Shown in pieces: positions 17,035-25,539 of a DNA stretch of 40,460 bases (its first letter is position 1; the number at the start of each line of letters is the position of its first letter). The stretch is from DATARH01 sp050246595 (GTDB lineage: Bacteria; Pseudomonadota; Alphaproteobacteria; ATCC43930; CGMCC-115725). A program made the position numbers and the translations under genes. The notes beneath the pieces were generated by a model that was not told the DNA's origin, did no database searches, and saw only the letters and a list, made by a program, of their open reading frames with translations. The DNA lies in NCBI GenBank assembly GCA_050246595.1, contig JBFWVT010000044.1:1-40460 (forward strand), given 5' to 3'.

Positions 17035-18240
17035 ATGAGACTCAACGACGCGATCAATATCGAAGACCTGCACCAGATGGCCAAGCGGCGGCTGCCCAAG
17101 GTCGCGTTCGACTTTATCGAAGGCGGGCTCGAAGACGAGCGCGGTCTCGAACGCAATACCTCGGCGTTTCACAAGCATCTGCTGCTGCCGCGCTATCTGG
17201 TCGATGTCTCAAAGCGCGACCAGACGCAGACGATCTTCGGCCAGACCTTTTCCAGCCCGTTCGGCATCGCGCCGACCGGCGGGGCCGGGCTGTACCGTCG
17301 CGGCGCCGATCTGATGCTGGCCCAGGCGGCGGCCGATACCAACATCCCGTACATCATGTCCGGGTCGAGCAACAACTCGATGGAGGCGGCCGCCCGTGTC
17401 GCGCCGAACAACGCGTGGTATCAGCTTTACGCGGCGCGCGACGCCGGGATCTCGGAGGATCTGATCCGCCGCGCCGCCGATTGCGGGCTGAAGGGGCTGG
17501 TGCTGACCGTCGATGTGCCGGTGCATTCGAAGCGCGAGCGCAACATTCGCAACGGCTTTGCCAATATCCGCGGCAACTGGATGCGTGCTGCGCTGAGCCT
17601 GAAGCCTTCCCTGCTCGCCGAGGCGATGACGCATCCCGGCTGGGTCGTCGAATACATGCGGCATGGCGGGACGCCGGCGCTGGAGAACTGGCTGCCCTAT
17701 GCCGGCGCCAACGCAACGGCCGAGGACACGGTCAAGTTCAACCGCTCGCAGGTGCCGGCGCACGCCCAGACCTGGAAGGACCTCGAACGCTATCGCCGGC
17801 TGTTTCCGCGCACCTTGATCGTCAAAGGCATCATGCGTCCCGACGACGCGGTGCGCGCCGCCGATATTGGTTGCGACGGGGTGATCGTATCGAACCACGG
17901 CGGCCGTCAGTTGGATCAGGCGCCGGCCTCGCTCGACGTGCTGCCGGCGATCAAGGCGGCGGTCGGCGACCGGATGACCGTGATGCTCGACAGCGGTGTG
18001 CGGCGCGGCGCCGATATTCTCATCGCGATGTGTCTCGGGGCGCAATTCGTGTTCTTCGGGCGCCCGACGCTTTACGGCGCGGCGGTCGGCGGGCTGCCGG
18101 GGGTCAAAAAGGCGATCGACATCTTCAAGACCGAGATCGATCTCGTAATGGGTCAGATCGGCTGTCCGAGCCTGGACCAGCTCGGCCCCGACTTCCTGTG
18201 GCAGGAGGATTGGCAGCGCAACCGCCCGGTCGGCGCCTGA
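17035..18240 (+). CDS. FMN-dependent alpha-hydroxy-acid oxidase/dehydrogenase (copy 1)
   Basis: A 401-aa TIM-barrel flavoenzyme of the lactate/glycolate oxidase (LldD/GOX) family, which oxidises 2-hydroxy acids to 2-oxo acids. Features include DFIEGGLEDERGLERN, the FMN-contact segment SPFGIAPTGGAGLY, WYQLYAARD, LTVDVPVHSKRERNIRNGF and TLIVKGIMRPDDAVRAADIG (FMN Lys). The catalytic His/Arg motif is VSNHGGRQLDQAPASLD, followed by MLDSGVRRGADILIA and the phosphate-binding FFGRPTLYG. All catalytic residues are present. ATG 17035 (MRLNDAINIEDLH) matches the start of the second copy at 19206. The substrate is not predictable. A close paralogue lies 0.97 kb downstream with the same orientation, and MFS transporters follow that. 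Confidence 0.92.
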   Translation: MRLNDAINIEDLHQMAKRRLPKVAFDFIEGGLEDERGLERNTSAFHKHLLLPRYLVDVSKRDQTQTIFGQTFSSPFGIAPTGGAGLYRRGADLMLAQAAADTNIPYIMSGSSNNSMEAAARVAPNNAWYQLYAARDAGISEDLIRRAADCGLKGLVLTVDVPVHSKRERNIRNGFANIRGNWMRAALSLKPSLLAEAMTHPGWVVEYMRHGGTPALENWLPYAGANATAEDTVKFNRSQVPAHAQTWKDLERYRRLFPRTLIVKGIMRPDDAVRAADIGCDGVIVSNHGGRQLDQAPASLDVLPAIKAAVGDRMTVMLDSGVRRGADILIAMCLGAQFVFFGRPTLYGAAVGGLPGVKKAIDIFKTEIDLVMGQIGCPSLDQLGPDFLWQEDWQRNRPVGA

Positions 18241-18266
18241 TCCAACCTCCTCCCTGAACCTTTTAT

Positions 18267-18333
18267 TTCACCACGGAGGCACGAGAGCACGGAGATCGAA
18301 TTTTTTCCGTGTCCTCCGTGTCTCCATGGTGAA
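18267..18333. repeat. Imperfect inverted repeat (CACGGAG type)
   Basis: TTCACCACGGAGGCACG on the left pairs imperfectly with CGTGTCTCCATGGTGAA on the right, with TTTTTT in the loop region. It lies directly after the first hydroxyacid oxidase. It belongs to a widespread style of intergenic repeat and may act as a transcription terminator. Confidence 0.6.
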
Positions 18334-18343
18334 GCAGCACTCT

Positions 18344-18371
18344 GATGGGCTTCGCCGTGCTCAGCCCGTCC
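18344..18371. repeat. Partial copy of GGATGGGC intergenic element
   Basis: GATGGGCTTCGCCGTGCTCA followed by GCCCGTCC matches the right half of the fuller copies at 20433-20509 and 25431-25514. Confidence 0.6.
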
Positions 18372-18453
18372 CACGATATCAGCAGCAGAACCAGGAACCT
18401 GGGCAAACTCCCGGATCATGGACAGATAGAGATGTAAGGGCTATCTGTCCTCT

Positions 18454-18723
18454 ATGACGACGCACAGCATTGCCGAGGCAAAGAACCAGCTTTCGAAGCT
18501 GATCGACCGGGCGCTGGCGGGCGAGCCGATCGTCATCACCCGTCACGGCGAGCCGGTCGTCGAACTGAAGCCGGTGGAGCCAAAGCCGGTTCGACCGGAG
18601 CTGCGGCCGATCGCCAGAGCCGACATCGAATGGCTTCGCGCCAGGCGCGTCGGGAGGACCCCGGCTAAAACGGACGCCGGCACATTGGTCAGCCAGCTTC
18701 GGGACGAGGAGTGGCAGCGGTAA
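18454..18723 (+). CDS. Phd/YefM-family antitoxin
   Basis: An 89-aa antitoxin of the Phd/YefM fold. The N-terminus shows the signature SIAEAKNQLSKLIDRALAGEPIVITRHGEPVVELKPV: dimerising and DNA-binding residues and the conserved ITRHGxPVxxL strand. The C-terminal part (RADIEWLRARRVGR ... LVSQLRDEEWQR) would wrap the toxin. Its stop overlaps the GTG start of the PIN toxin frame by 13 bases, the normal operon arrangement. Because that toxin gene is interrupted, this antitoxin may be an orphan remnant, although its own frame is intact. Confidence 0.85.
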   Translation: MTTHSIAEAKNQLSKLIDRALAGEPIVITRHGEPVVELKPVEPKPVRPELRPIARADIEWLRARRVGRTPAKTDAGTLVSQLRDEEWQR

Positions 18724-19142
18724 GCTATTATCTCGATGCGAGTGTTCTCGTCGCCCTGCTGACTGTGGAGCCATTTAGCGACCGTGCGGACGCATTCGTG
18801 TTGGCTACTTCAGACCCGCTGCTCGTCAGCGATTTTGCCGGGGCCGAATTTGCATCGGCCATCGGGCGCCGTGTCCGTACCCAGGAAAGCACCCTTTCTG
18901 ATGCTTAGAAGGATCTGTCCGATTTCGATATCTGGGTCACGCGGACGGCGCGTCGGGTGGAAATCAGCCCTGCGGACGTTGCCGCCGCCACGATATTCCT
19001 GCGCCGCCTCGACCTGACGCTACGCACTCCTGACGCCTTCCATCTCGCCATCGCGCAACGGCTCGGTGCCACGCTGGTCACCTTCGATCGGCGCATGGCC
19101 GGGAGCGCCGGCACGCTCGGTGTCGCGGTTGCGGTTCCTTGA
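18711..19142 (+). pseudogene. PIN-domain (VapC-like) toxin interrupted by in-frame TAG
   Basis: The frame begins at GTG 18711 (AAVSYYLDASVLVALLTVEP), runs to TAG at 18906-18908, and continues in the same frame to TGA at 19140-19142 (DLSDFDIWVTRTARRVEIS ... TPDAFHLAIAQRLGATLVTFDRRM). The whole is 143 codons, normal for VapC. The conserved PIN acidic residues are all present: Asp in YYLDAS, Glu in GAEFASA, Asp in TPDAFHLA and Asp in TFDRRM. The first two lie before the stop and the last two after it. One nonsense change therefore separates the halves of the active site. It is most simply a recent pseudogene of a toxic RNase; a sequencing error or TAG readthrough is less likely. Confidence 0.8.
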
Positions 19143-19205
19143 GGGTTGCCGTGATCCGCGGTGATGGGCCATGCTGATCCGAAACGGCTTCAGCGGAGGC
19201 ACGCC

Positions 19206-20402
19206 ATGAATCTCGACGACGCGATCAATATCGAGGACCTGCATCAGCTTGCCAAACGCAAGCTGCCCAAGGTCATGTTCGACTATATCGAGGGCGGGGT
19301 CGAGGACGAGCGCGGGCTGCAGCGCAACGAAGCCGCGTTCCACAAACACCGGCTGCTGCCGCGCTATCTGGTCGATGTCTCGACGCGCGACCAGAGGCAG
19401 ACGATTTTCGGCCGCACCTTTTCCAGCCCGTTCGGCATTTCGCCGACCGGCGGCGTCGGGCTGTATCAGCGGCGCGGCGGCGAATTGCTGCTGGCCAAGG
19501 CGGCGCGCGACGCCAACATCCCCTACATCATGTCGGGCGGCAGCAACGCCTCGATGGAGGAAGCCGCCAGGATCGCGCCGGACAATACCTGGTTTCAGAT
19601 GTACGCCGCGAAGGACGCGGGGATCACCGACGCGCTGGTCGGACGGGCGCGCGACAACGGTCTGGGCGCGCTGGTGCTGACCGTGGACGTGCCGGTGCAT
19701 CCCAGGCGCGAGCGCAATCTGCGCAACGGTTTTGCCAATGTCCGGCGCGGCGGCGTTCTCGAAGCGCTGAAGCTGAAGCCCCGAATCATCGCCGAGGCGC
19801 TGAGGCATCCGCTGTGGGTTTATGATTACGTCCGGAACGGCGGCGCGCCGACCCTTGGCAACTGGGTGCCGCATGCCGGCGAGGGCGCGACGATCCCGCA
19901 AATCCTCGACTTCAACCGCACCCAGACCCCGGCCGCGGCGCAGACCTGGCGCGATCTCGAACGCTATCGCCGGCTGTTCCCGCGCACCTTGATCGTCAAG
20001 GGCATCCTGAACCCGGCCGACGCGATCCGCGCCGCCGAGATCGGCGCCGACGGCATTCTCGTGTCGAACCACGGCGGGCGGCAGCTCGATCAGGCGCCGG
20101 CCTCGCTCGACGCATTGCCGGCGATCAAGGCGGCGGTCGGCGACCGGATGACCGTGATGCTCGACAGCGGCGTGCGGCGCGGCGCCGACATATTGATCGC
20201 GCTGTGTCTCGGCGCGCAGTTCGTCACCTTCGGACGACCGACGCTTTACGGCGCGGTGGCCGGCGGATTGCCGGGGGTCAAAAAGGCGGTCGACATCTTC
20301 AAGACCGAGATCGATCTCGTGATGGGTCAGATCGGATGCCCGAGCCTCGATCAGCTCGGCCCCGATTTCCTATGGACCGACGAGCCGGGGCGGAACCGGT
20401 AG
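19206..20402 (+). CDS. FMN-dependent alpha-hydroxy-acid oxidase/dehydrogenase (copy 2)
   Basis: A 398-aa paralogue of the gene at 17035, colinear throughout and very similar. It has FDYIEGGVEDERGLQRN, SPFGISPTGGVGLYQ, WFQMYAAKDAG, LTVDVPVHPRRERNLRNGF, TLIVKGILNPADAIRAAEIG, the catalytic VSNHGGRQLDQAPASLD, MLDSGVRRGADILIA and TFGRPTLYG. Differences concentrate in the segment about residues 195-255, the variable loop region of the family, which suggests a different substrate or electron acceptor. GGAGG lies seven bases before ATG 19206. It ends in an intergenic repeat, then faces a convergent MFS gene. Confidence 0.92.
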   Translation: MNLDDAINIEDLHQLAKRKLPKVMFDYIEGGVEDERGLQRNEAAFHKHRLLPRYLVDVSTRDQRQTIFGRTFSSPFGISPTGGVGLYQRRGGELLLAKAARDANIPYIMSGGSNASMEEAARIAPDNTWFQMYAAKDAGITDALVGRARDNGLGALVLTVDVPVHPRRERNLRNGFANVRRGGVLEALKLKPRIIAEALRHPLWVYDYVRNGGAPTLGNWVPHAGEGATIPQILDFNRTQTPAAAQTWRDLERYRRLFPRTLIVKGILNPADAIRAAEIGADGILVSNHGGRQLDQAPASLDALPAIKAAVGDRMTVMLDSGVRRGADILIALCLGAQFVTFGRPTLYGAVAGGLPGVKKAVDIFKTEIDLVMGQIGCPSLDQLGPDFLWTDEPGRNR

Positions 20403-20432
20403 AAGTCGCCCGCGGAGAAACACCGAGCGGTA

Positions 20433-20509
20433 GGATGGGCCGAGCATCGCGAAGCCCATCACTCGCGACAGCCTCGGCCAGCATGGGCTTCGCTTCGCTC
20501 AGCCCATCC
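20433..20509. repeat. Intergenic palindromic element (GGATGGGC...GCCCATCC)
   Basis: Outer arms GGATGGGC (20433-20440) and GCCCATCC (20502-20509) enclose further inverted copies of GAAGCCCAT and ATGGGCTTC. It lies between the convergent ends of the hydroxyacid oxidase and MFS genes, where it could act as a bidirectional terminator. The same element occurs at 25431-25514 and partly at 18344. Confidence 0.7.
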
Positions 20510-20525
20510 GACAAGCTGTGAGGGA

Positions 20526-21809
20526 TTACGCCAGCACCCGGCGGAAGCCGCCATGGCGGCGCTGGCGCAAAACGAGAAAACCGACGACGGCAATATTCGC
20601 CAGGTTGAACAGCACGCCCGAGACAAAGGCCGGGCCGTAAAACCCGAACTCGTCATAGAGCGCGCCGGCCCACCAGCCGCCGAACGCCATCCCGCCCATG
20701 CCGACAAACAAGACGCTCGGCACTCGCCACGACGCCTCGCGCGACGGGTACAGCTCGCGGATCGCGATCACATAGGCCGGGATGATGCCGCTGAAACCAA
20801 GACCGTAGGCCGCCGCAATCGCGAACAGCCCGGCCTCGTCCTGTGTCGTCATAAACGCGGCGATCGCCACGGCCTGCAACGCCGAGCCGACCAGCACCGT
20901 CTTCAGCCCGCCGATCCGGTCGGCGACCCAGCCCCATCCGACCCGGCTGAGAAACGCGGCGCCTTGCAGAACAGACAGCATCGCCGCGCCCTGCGTCGCC
21001 GCTATGCCGATATCGCTGCAGAACGCGACGAGATGCCCCTGCGGGATCGACATCGGCACGCAGCACAGAAAGGCGGCCGCGCAGATCAGCGCCAGAACCA
21101 GATTTGGATGCAGCCCAAGCACGGTGCGCCGCGCGCCGATATCGGTTTCGGAAAAGGCGGCGGTCGGCGGCTCCGGCGAGGGCCGCAGAAACAGTGCCAC
21201 GATCGGCACCGCGATCACGACGAGCGCCCCGAAACCGAGCATCGTTGCGCGCCAGCCGAAATCGGCGATGCCGAGCTGGAACAGGATCGGCCAGATCATG
21301 CCGGCGATGTACTGCCCGGACGAGATCGCGCCGAGCGCGATGCCGCGGCGCCGGTCGAACCAGCGGCTGATATAGACGAGCAGCGGCGGATACAGCGCGC
21401 CGTTGCCGAGAAAACCGACCAGCACCGCGTGACCGATCAGCATCGCCCAGAGATTGCCGGTCGCCGAGACGGCGAGACCGAGCGCGATCATCGCCGCACC
21501 GAACATGACCGTCGCCCGGATGCCGATGCGTTCGGCGACCTGGCCCATCACGATGCCGCCAAGCCCGGTGCCGAGCCAGGTCAGCGAGCTGACAAGCGCG
21601 ACAAGCTGGCGCTGCGTGCCGAGATCCTCGGTGATCGGCTTCAGCCCGACGACGGCCAGGAGCGGCGATCCGTAGGAGACCGAAAGCAGCGCCAGAGCCA
21701 GCCCGGCCGCGACCCAGGACTCACGCGATTCGATGCTGGCACCCGGACGCGGTGCGGCGGTGGTATCAGACCCGATCGCAGCCGGGCGCGTTCCGACGAT
21801 TTCGGTCAT
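20526..21809 (-). CDS. MFS transporter (monocarboxylate/oxalate-porter type)
   Basis: A 427-aa inner-membrane protein with about twelve hydrophobic segments. An MFS cytoplasmic loop motif is visible as GQVAERIGIRATVMFGAAMIALGL, with its second-half equivalent WVADRIGGLKTVLVG. The arrangement SYGSPLLAVVGLKPITEDLGT and YISRWFDRRRGIALGAISSGQ resembles the oxalate:formate/monocarboxylate group. A role in hydroxyacid or oxoacid uptake would suit the neighbouring hydroxyacid oxidases, but that is inference from position; the genes are convergent, not one operon. The C-terminus is basic (RQRRHGGFRRVLA). Confidence 0.85.
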   Translation of the reverse strand: MTEIVGTRPAAIGSDTTAAPRPGASIESRESWVAAGLALALLSVSYGSPLLAVVGLKPITEDLGTQRQLVALVSSLTWLGTGLGGIVMGQVAERIGIRATVMFGAAMIALGLAVSATGNLWAMLIGHAVLVGFLGNGALYPPLLVYISRWFDRRRGIALGAISSGQYIAGMIWPILFQLGIADFGWRATMLGFGALVVIAVPIVALFLRPSPEPPTAAFSETDIGARRTVLGLHPNLVLALICAAAFLCCVPMSIPQGHLVAFCSDIGIAATQGAAMLSVLQGAAFLSRVGWGWVADRIGGLKTVLVGSALQAVAIAAFMTTQDEAGLFAIAAAYGLGFSGIIPAYVIAIRELYPSREASWRVPSVLFVGMGGMAFGGWWAGALYDEFGFYGPAFVSGVLFNLANIAVVGFLVLRQRRHGGFRRVLA

Positions 21810-21927
21810 CGTCCGGCCTCTCCTTGATGCAGACTGCCCGGAACTTGCTCGATCGAGCGGCTTTTTGATAACGCGCGCACAGGCGGCGCGGCAATCGCCG
21901 TTTCCGCAGCCCCGATAAGCCGGATGG

Positions 21928-23154
21928 TCAGCTTGCGTGCGCCGCCTCGATCGCGCGCAGGGAGGGACGCAACCCCCAGGTCAGCGGCAATGTCAGCAGC
22001 ACGACCGCGGCGATCAGCATCATCATGACCGGTACGTCGATCAGATCGCTGACCAGCCCGTACAGCACCGGCGACAGCGCCCCCGCCCCGATACCGCCGG
22101 TATAAAAGATTCCGAAGGCGCGCTGGCGGCGCTCCGGCGGGACAAGCTCGGGGACGGTACCGTACAGGACCGACGAGGTGCCGTTCAGCGCGATGCCGAT
22201 CAGCGGCAGGACGAAAAGTGCGCCGAACAGCGGCAGCGGCAGCAGCGCGACAATGCCGAGAGCGGTCAGACCCTCGGTCAGGAACACCGCCCTGACCACG
22301 CCGAGCCGCGCGCCGAGCCAGCCGCAGACCAGCTTGCCGAGAGCGCCGCCGGTAAAGACAAGGGTCAGCGCGATGCCGATCATCGGCAGGTCGGCGCCCT
22401 TGATCTGCAACAGAAACGGCAGAAACGTCAGAAATCCCATCCGCGTCGCGCTGTCGATCATCGCGATTGACAGCAGCAGCGAAAACCCGCGCCCGCCTGC
22501 CGTCTTCTGTCCTGCGGAAGCGGCGGCGGTTTTTTCGGCCGTGACCGGCGGCGGCGCGCTGTCGCGACCCGGCAGACTGCGCACGCTCAGGATCACCGCG
22601 GCGGCGGCGAGCGCGAAGGCGCCGAGCAGCAAGGTCGCGCTCTGCCACGGCATCACCGCGACCAGACCCGCGGTCACGGCCGGAAACGCCATCTTGCCGA
22701 GATCGCCCGCGAAATTGTACCCGGCGAGCGCGGTGCGCGAGCGCCTGCCGGAAAACGCCTGCGCGACGAGGTGGGAGGCGATCGGATGCTGGACGGCGGC
22801 CCCGGCCCCGGCCAGCACCAGCGCCAAAGCGAGCATCGGGTAGCCGGCGCTGACCCCGGCCATCAGAAATCCGACGCCGACCAGCGCCGTGCCGAGACCG
22901 AGCACGAGCGGCCCGCCGATCCGCTCGGCGAGCATTCCGGCCGGCACTTGCAGCCCGGCCATCGAGCCGGTGAACAGCGCCCGCAGCATGCCGATTTCGG
23001 CATAGCCGAGACCGAACTGCGCCTGCCAGATCGGCAGCAGGATATAGAGCAGGTCGGTATAGCCGTCGTGCAGCACATGCGCGCCGCACGCGACCCCCAT
23101 CGTGCGGCGCTCCGGCGCCGCGAACCTGCCCCAGGTGGTTGTCAGCAGCGACAT
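21928..23154 (-). CDS. MFS transporter (fosmidomycin-resistance-like)
   Basis: A 408-aa twelve-helix MFS protein. HVLHDGYTDLLYILLPIWQAQFG and FTGSMAGLQVPAGMLAERIGG resemble the Fsr/fosmidomycin-resistance branch, whose members begin with an (A/H)HxxxD segment in helix 1. The second half opens with SIAMIDSATRMGFLTFLPFLLQIKG and has GKLVCGWLGARLGVV. A low-complexity Ala/Pro loop (about 205-225) links the halves. Substrate is unknown. It lies 118 bp upstream of the other MFS gene on the same strand, so the two may be cotranscribed. The upstream neighbour is a VapBC module, 65 bp away. Confidence 0.83.
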   Translation of the reverse strand: MSLLTTTWGRFAAPERRTMGVACGAHVLHDGYTDLLYILLPIWQAQFGLGYAEIGMLRALFTGSMAGLQVPAGMLAERIGGPLVLGLGTALVGVGFLMAGVSAGYPMLALALVLAGAGAAVQHPIASHLVAQAFSGRRSRTALAGYNFAGDLGKMAFPAVTAGLVAVMPWQSATLLLGAFALAAAAVILSVRSLPGRDSAPPPVTAEKTAAASAGQKTAGGRGFSLLLSIAMIDSATRMGFLTFLPFLLQIKGADLPMIGIALTLVFTGGALGKLVCGWLGARLGVVRAVFLTEGLTALGIVALLPLPLFGALFVLPLIGIALNGTSSVLYGTVPELVPPERRQRAFGIFYTGGIGAGALSPVLYGLVSDLIDVPVMMMLIAAVVLLTLPLTWGLRPSLRAIEAAHAS

Positions 23155-23219
23155 GCTCGCGCCCGCAACGACAGAAGTCGAGCCGTAACTAAACTGTCAT
23201 TTCAGGCGGGACGGCGCAA

Positions 23220-23624
23220 TCATTCCGACGCGAGCAGACGCACCCGGCCGGGATATTGCGCCGCCGCAGTCGCGGCGAAACGGCGATCGGCGGTTACGAC
23301 ATGCGTATCAAAGCGCAGCGCCACCGCCGGGTAGAGGCAGTCGTAGATCGGATGCCGCAACTCGATCGCGAGCCGCAGGGCAGTGGAAAGGTGAAGTCGC
23401 GTGGGTACGGAGGTTACGGGCGCGTCGATCAGATCACGCAAAAATTGCAGCGCCTGCGCCGTCGCTATCTCTCCCAGCCGCATGTGCCGCCACAGCCCGT
23501 TTGCCGCCTCGGCAAGCCACAAATCCGGAGCGGTCAGCTCGTCATTGCGAAGCGCTATCGCCGCATCGCTGTCGGGTTCCGTTAATACCCACTTCAGCGC
23601 AACCGAAGCGTCTACGACGATCAC
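23220..23624 (-). CDS. VapC-family PIN-domain ribonuclease toxin
   Basis: A 134-aa PIN-domain toxin. The acidic metal-binding residues are Asp5 (MIVVDASVALKWVL), Glu in WLAEAANGLWRH, Asp in HPIYDCLYPAVALR and Asp in VVTADRRF; all four are intact. VapC proteins cleave specific RNAs, often tRNA, and are held inactive by the cognate VapB. The ATG overlaps the antitoxin stop by four bases (ATGA), so the pair is translationally coupled. Unlike the Phd/PIN pair near 18.7 kb, this module is complete. Confidence 0.92.
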   Translation of the reverse strand: MIVVDASVALKWVLTEPDSDAAIALRNDELTAPDLWLAEAANGLWRHMRLGEIATAQALQFLRDLIDAPVTSVPTRLHLSTALRLAIELRHPIYDCLYPAVALRFDTHVVTADRRFAATAAAQYPGRVRLLASE

Positions 23625-23878
23625 CGCTCGTCCCGGTCCTGCCTGATCAGTTCCTCGGAGGGGGTGATGTTGCGGCCTCTTGTCTGTTCGCGCAATTTGG
23701 CGGCGCGCTCCCAGAAATCGGCGTGGCCGGGGCGTGCGGACGGTTCGCGCGAGGCATGCAGCGCCTCTTCAAGAATTGATCGGAGTTCGGCGTCGGCCGT
23801 GCGACCGTGCGCGGCGGCGCGGCGCCGCAGCGCCTCCACAATGTCCTCGGGCACGTCGCGAAGCAGCAGCTCGGGCAT
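23621..23878 (-). CDS. VapB/FitA-like ribbon-helix-helix antitoxin
   Basis: An 85-aa antitoxin. The N-terminal ribbon-helix-helix is ELLLRDVPEDIVEALRRRAA, followed by AHGRTADAELRSILEEAL, the FitA pattern. The C-terminal part (HADFWERAAKLREQTRGR) would bind the VapC active site. RHH antitoxins of this type repress their own promoter, which would lie in 23879-23960, shared with the divergent hydantoinase gene. I chose ATG 23878 because the frame upstream runs into the divergent gene and is unlike the family; AGAGG is nine bases upstream. Confidence 0.88.
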   Translation of the reverse strand: MPELLLRDVPEDIVEALRRRAAAHGRTADAELRSILEEALHASREPSARPGHADFWERAAKLREQTRGRNITPSEELIRQDRDER

Positions 23879-23960
23879 CGGCGGAACCTCTTTGCTATCA
23901 TGCATTGACATGGCAACCGAGCGCAGCCAGGCAAGCGCGCGCAGAACAAGGATAGGGGTA

Positions 23961-25424
23961 ATGGCCGAGTACGATCTGGTGATCCGCAACGGCACGGTGG
24001 CGACCGCGTCCGACACGACCGAGTGCGACATCGGCATCAAGGACGAGGTGATCGCGACTCTGGGGCGCGGTCTCGCGGCGGGCGCGCGCGAGATCGACGC
24101 GAGGGGAAAATTCGTATTGCCCGGCGCGATCGACAGCCATTGCCATATCGAGCAGAAATCCTCGGCCGGGGTCATGTGCGCCGACGATTTCTACAGCGGC
24201 ACCGTGTCGGCGGCGTTCGGCGGCACGACCACCGTGATCCCGTTCGCAGCGCAGCATCGCGGGCAGTCCCTGCGCGAGGTCGTCGAGGAGTATCACGAGG
24301 CGGCAAAGCCGAAGGCGGTCATCGATTACGCCTTTCACCTGATTATTTCCGATCCCTCCGAACAGGTGCTCGGCCAGGAACTGCCGGCGCTGATCCGCGA
24401 CGGTTACACGTCGTTCAAGGTCTATATGACCTACGATCTGCTGCGCCTCAACGACCGGCAGATGCTCGACATCATGGCGCTGGCGCGACGCGAGGGCGCG
24501 TTTATGATGGTGCATGCCGAAAACCACGACATGATCTCGTGGCTGGCCGAGCGCCTCTTGGAAAAAGGCATGACCGCGCCGCGCTATCACGCGGTGTCGC
24601 ACGCGCGCATCGCCGAGGGCGAGGCGACCAACCGCGCCGTCGCGCTGGCCGAACTGCTCGATGTGCCGGTGCTGATCGTGCACGTCTCAGCGGCCGAGGC
24701 GATAAACGTGATCCGCGACGCGCAGACCAAAGGTCTCAAAATATACGGCGAGACCTGCCCGCAATATCTGTTTCTGACCGCCGACGATATCGGCATGGAC
24801 TTGGAAGGAACAAAATTCTGCTGCTCGCCGCCGCCGCGCGACCATGCGGCACAGGAAGCGGTGTGGCGCGGTCTGCAGAACGGCACGTTCCAGGTGTTTT
24901 CCTCGGACCACGCCCCGTATCGCTACGACGAAACCGGGAAATTGCTGAAGGGCGACAAGACGACATTCAAGGACACCGCAAACGGCGTTCCCGGTATCGA
25001 ATTGCGCGTGCCCTTGTTGTTTTCCGAGGGTGTGGGGAAAGGCCGGATCGGCCTCAACCGTTTTGTCGCGCTGACCGCAACCAACCACGCGAAACTGTAC
25101 GGGCTGTATCCGAAGAAGGGTACGATCGCGGTCGGTAGCGACGCCGACATCGCGATCTGGGACCCCGCGAAGGAAGTCACGGTGCGCGCCGCCGATATTC
25201 ACGACAATGTCGGCTACACGCCGTATGAAGGGATGCGATTAAAAGGCTGGCCGGTCACGGTCCTGTCGCGCGGCCGGGTTGTCGTCGAGGACGGCGAATT
25301 GCGGGCCGAGCGCGGCAGCGGCAATTTTCTCCCATGCGCGCTGTCGGAGGCCGCCAAGCCCTTGGGCCGCACGGCGCCGGAGCTGGCGTTTGCTGCACAG
25401 CGGGGCGGCCGGGAGGTGGTCTGA
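23961..25424 (+). CDS. hydA: Dihydropyrimidinase / D-hydantoinase
   Basis: This 487-aa amidohydrolase opens the ring of dihydrouracil/dihydrothymine (reductive pyrimidine catabolism) or related hydantoins. The dinuclear metal site is complete: H60 and H62 (DSHCHIEQ), carbamylated K153 (SFKVYMTYD), H185 (VHAEN), H241 (VHVSAAEA) and D316 (SSDHAPY). The start is ATG 23961, with AGGGG just before it, and matches family N-termini (MAEYDLVIRNGTV). No other pyrimidine-degradation gene (dihydropyrimidine dehydrogenase, beta-ureidopropionase) lies in the window, so the substrate is open. It is followed at once by an intergenic repeat and the convergent soeB-like gene. Confidence 0.93.
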   Translation: MAEYDLVIRNGTVATASDTTECDIGIKDEVIATLGRGLAAGAREIDARGKFVLPGAIDSHCHIEQKSSAGVMCADDFYSGTVSAAFGGTTTVIPFAAQHRGQSLREVVEEYHEAAKPKAVIDYAFHLIISDPSEQVLGQELPALIRDGYTSFKVYMTYDLLRLNDRQMLDIMALARREGAFMMVHAENHDMISWLAERLLEKGMTAPRYHAVSHARIAEGEATNRAVALAELLDVPVLIVHVSAAEAINVIRDAQTKGLKIYGETCPQYLFLTADDIGMDLEGTKFCCSPPPRDHAAQEAVWRGLQNGTFQVFSSDHAPYRYDETGKLLKGDKTTFKDTANGVPGIELRVPLLFSEGVGKGRIGLNRFVALTATNHAKLYGLYPKKGTIAVGSDADIAIWDPAKEVTVRAADIHDNVGYTPYEGMRLKGWPVTVLSRGRVVVEDGELRAERGSGNFLPCALSEAAKPLGRTAPELAFAAQRGGREVV

Positions 25425-25430
25425 AATGCA

Positions 25431-25514
25431 GGATGGGCCGACCCCGGCGGAGGCCGAGGGAAGCCCATCACTTCGCAGCCGAACCGCACGGGCTTGGCGT
25501 TGCTCAGCCCATCC
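25431..25514. repeat. Intergenic palindromic element (GGATGGGC...GCCCATCC)
   Basis: Arms GGATGGGC (25431-25438) and GCCCATCC (25507-25514) enclose AAGCCCATC and an ACGGGCTTGGCG stretch, the same build as 20433-20509. It again lies just after a gene end, between convergent genes. Confidence 0.7.
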
Positions 25515-25539
25515 TGCGGCGAGTGCTGCGAGCAGCGTC

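Noticed and set aside
18906..18908. TAG in the PIN toxin as pyrrolysine or programmed readthrough
   Set aside because: No second example, no conserved context, and PIN domains have no special residue at this place; nonsense mutation is simpler.
20553..21827. A 424-aa plus-strand ORF antisense to the MFS gene
   Set aside because: It is Arg/Asp/Gln-rich low-complexity translation, typical of an antisense frame in GC-rich DNA; the minus strand gives a clear twelve-helix transporter.
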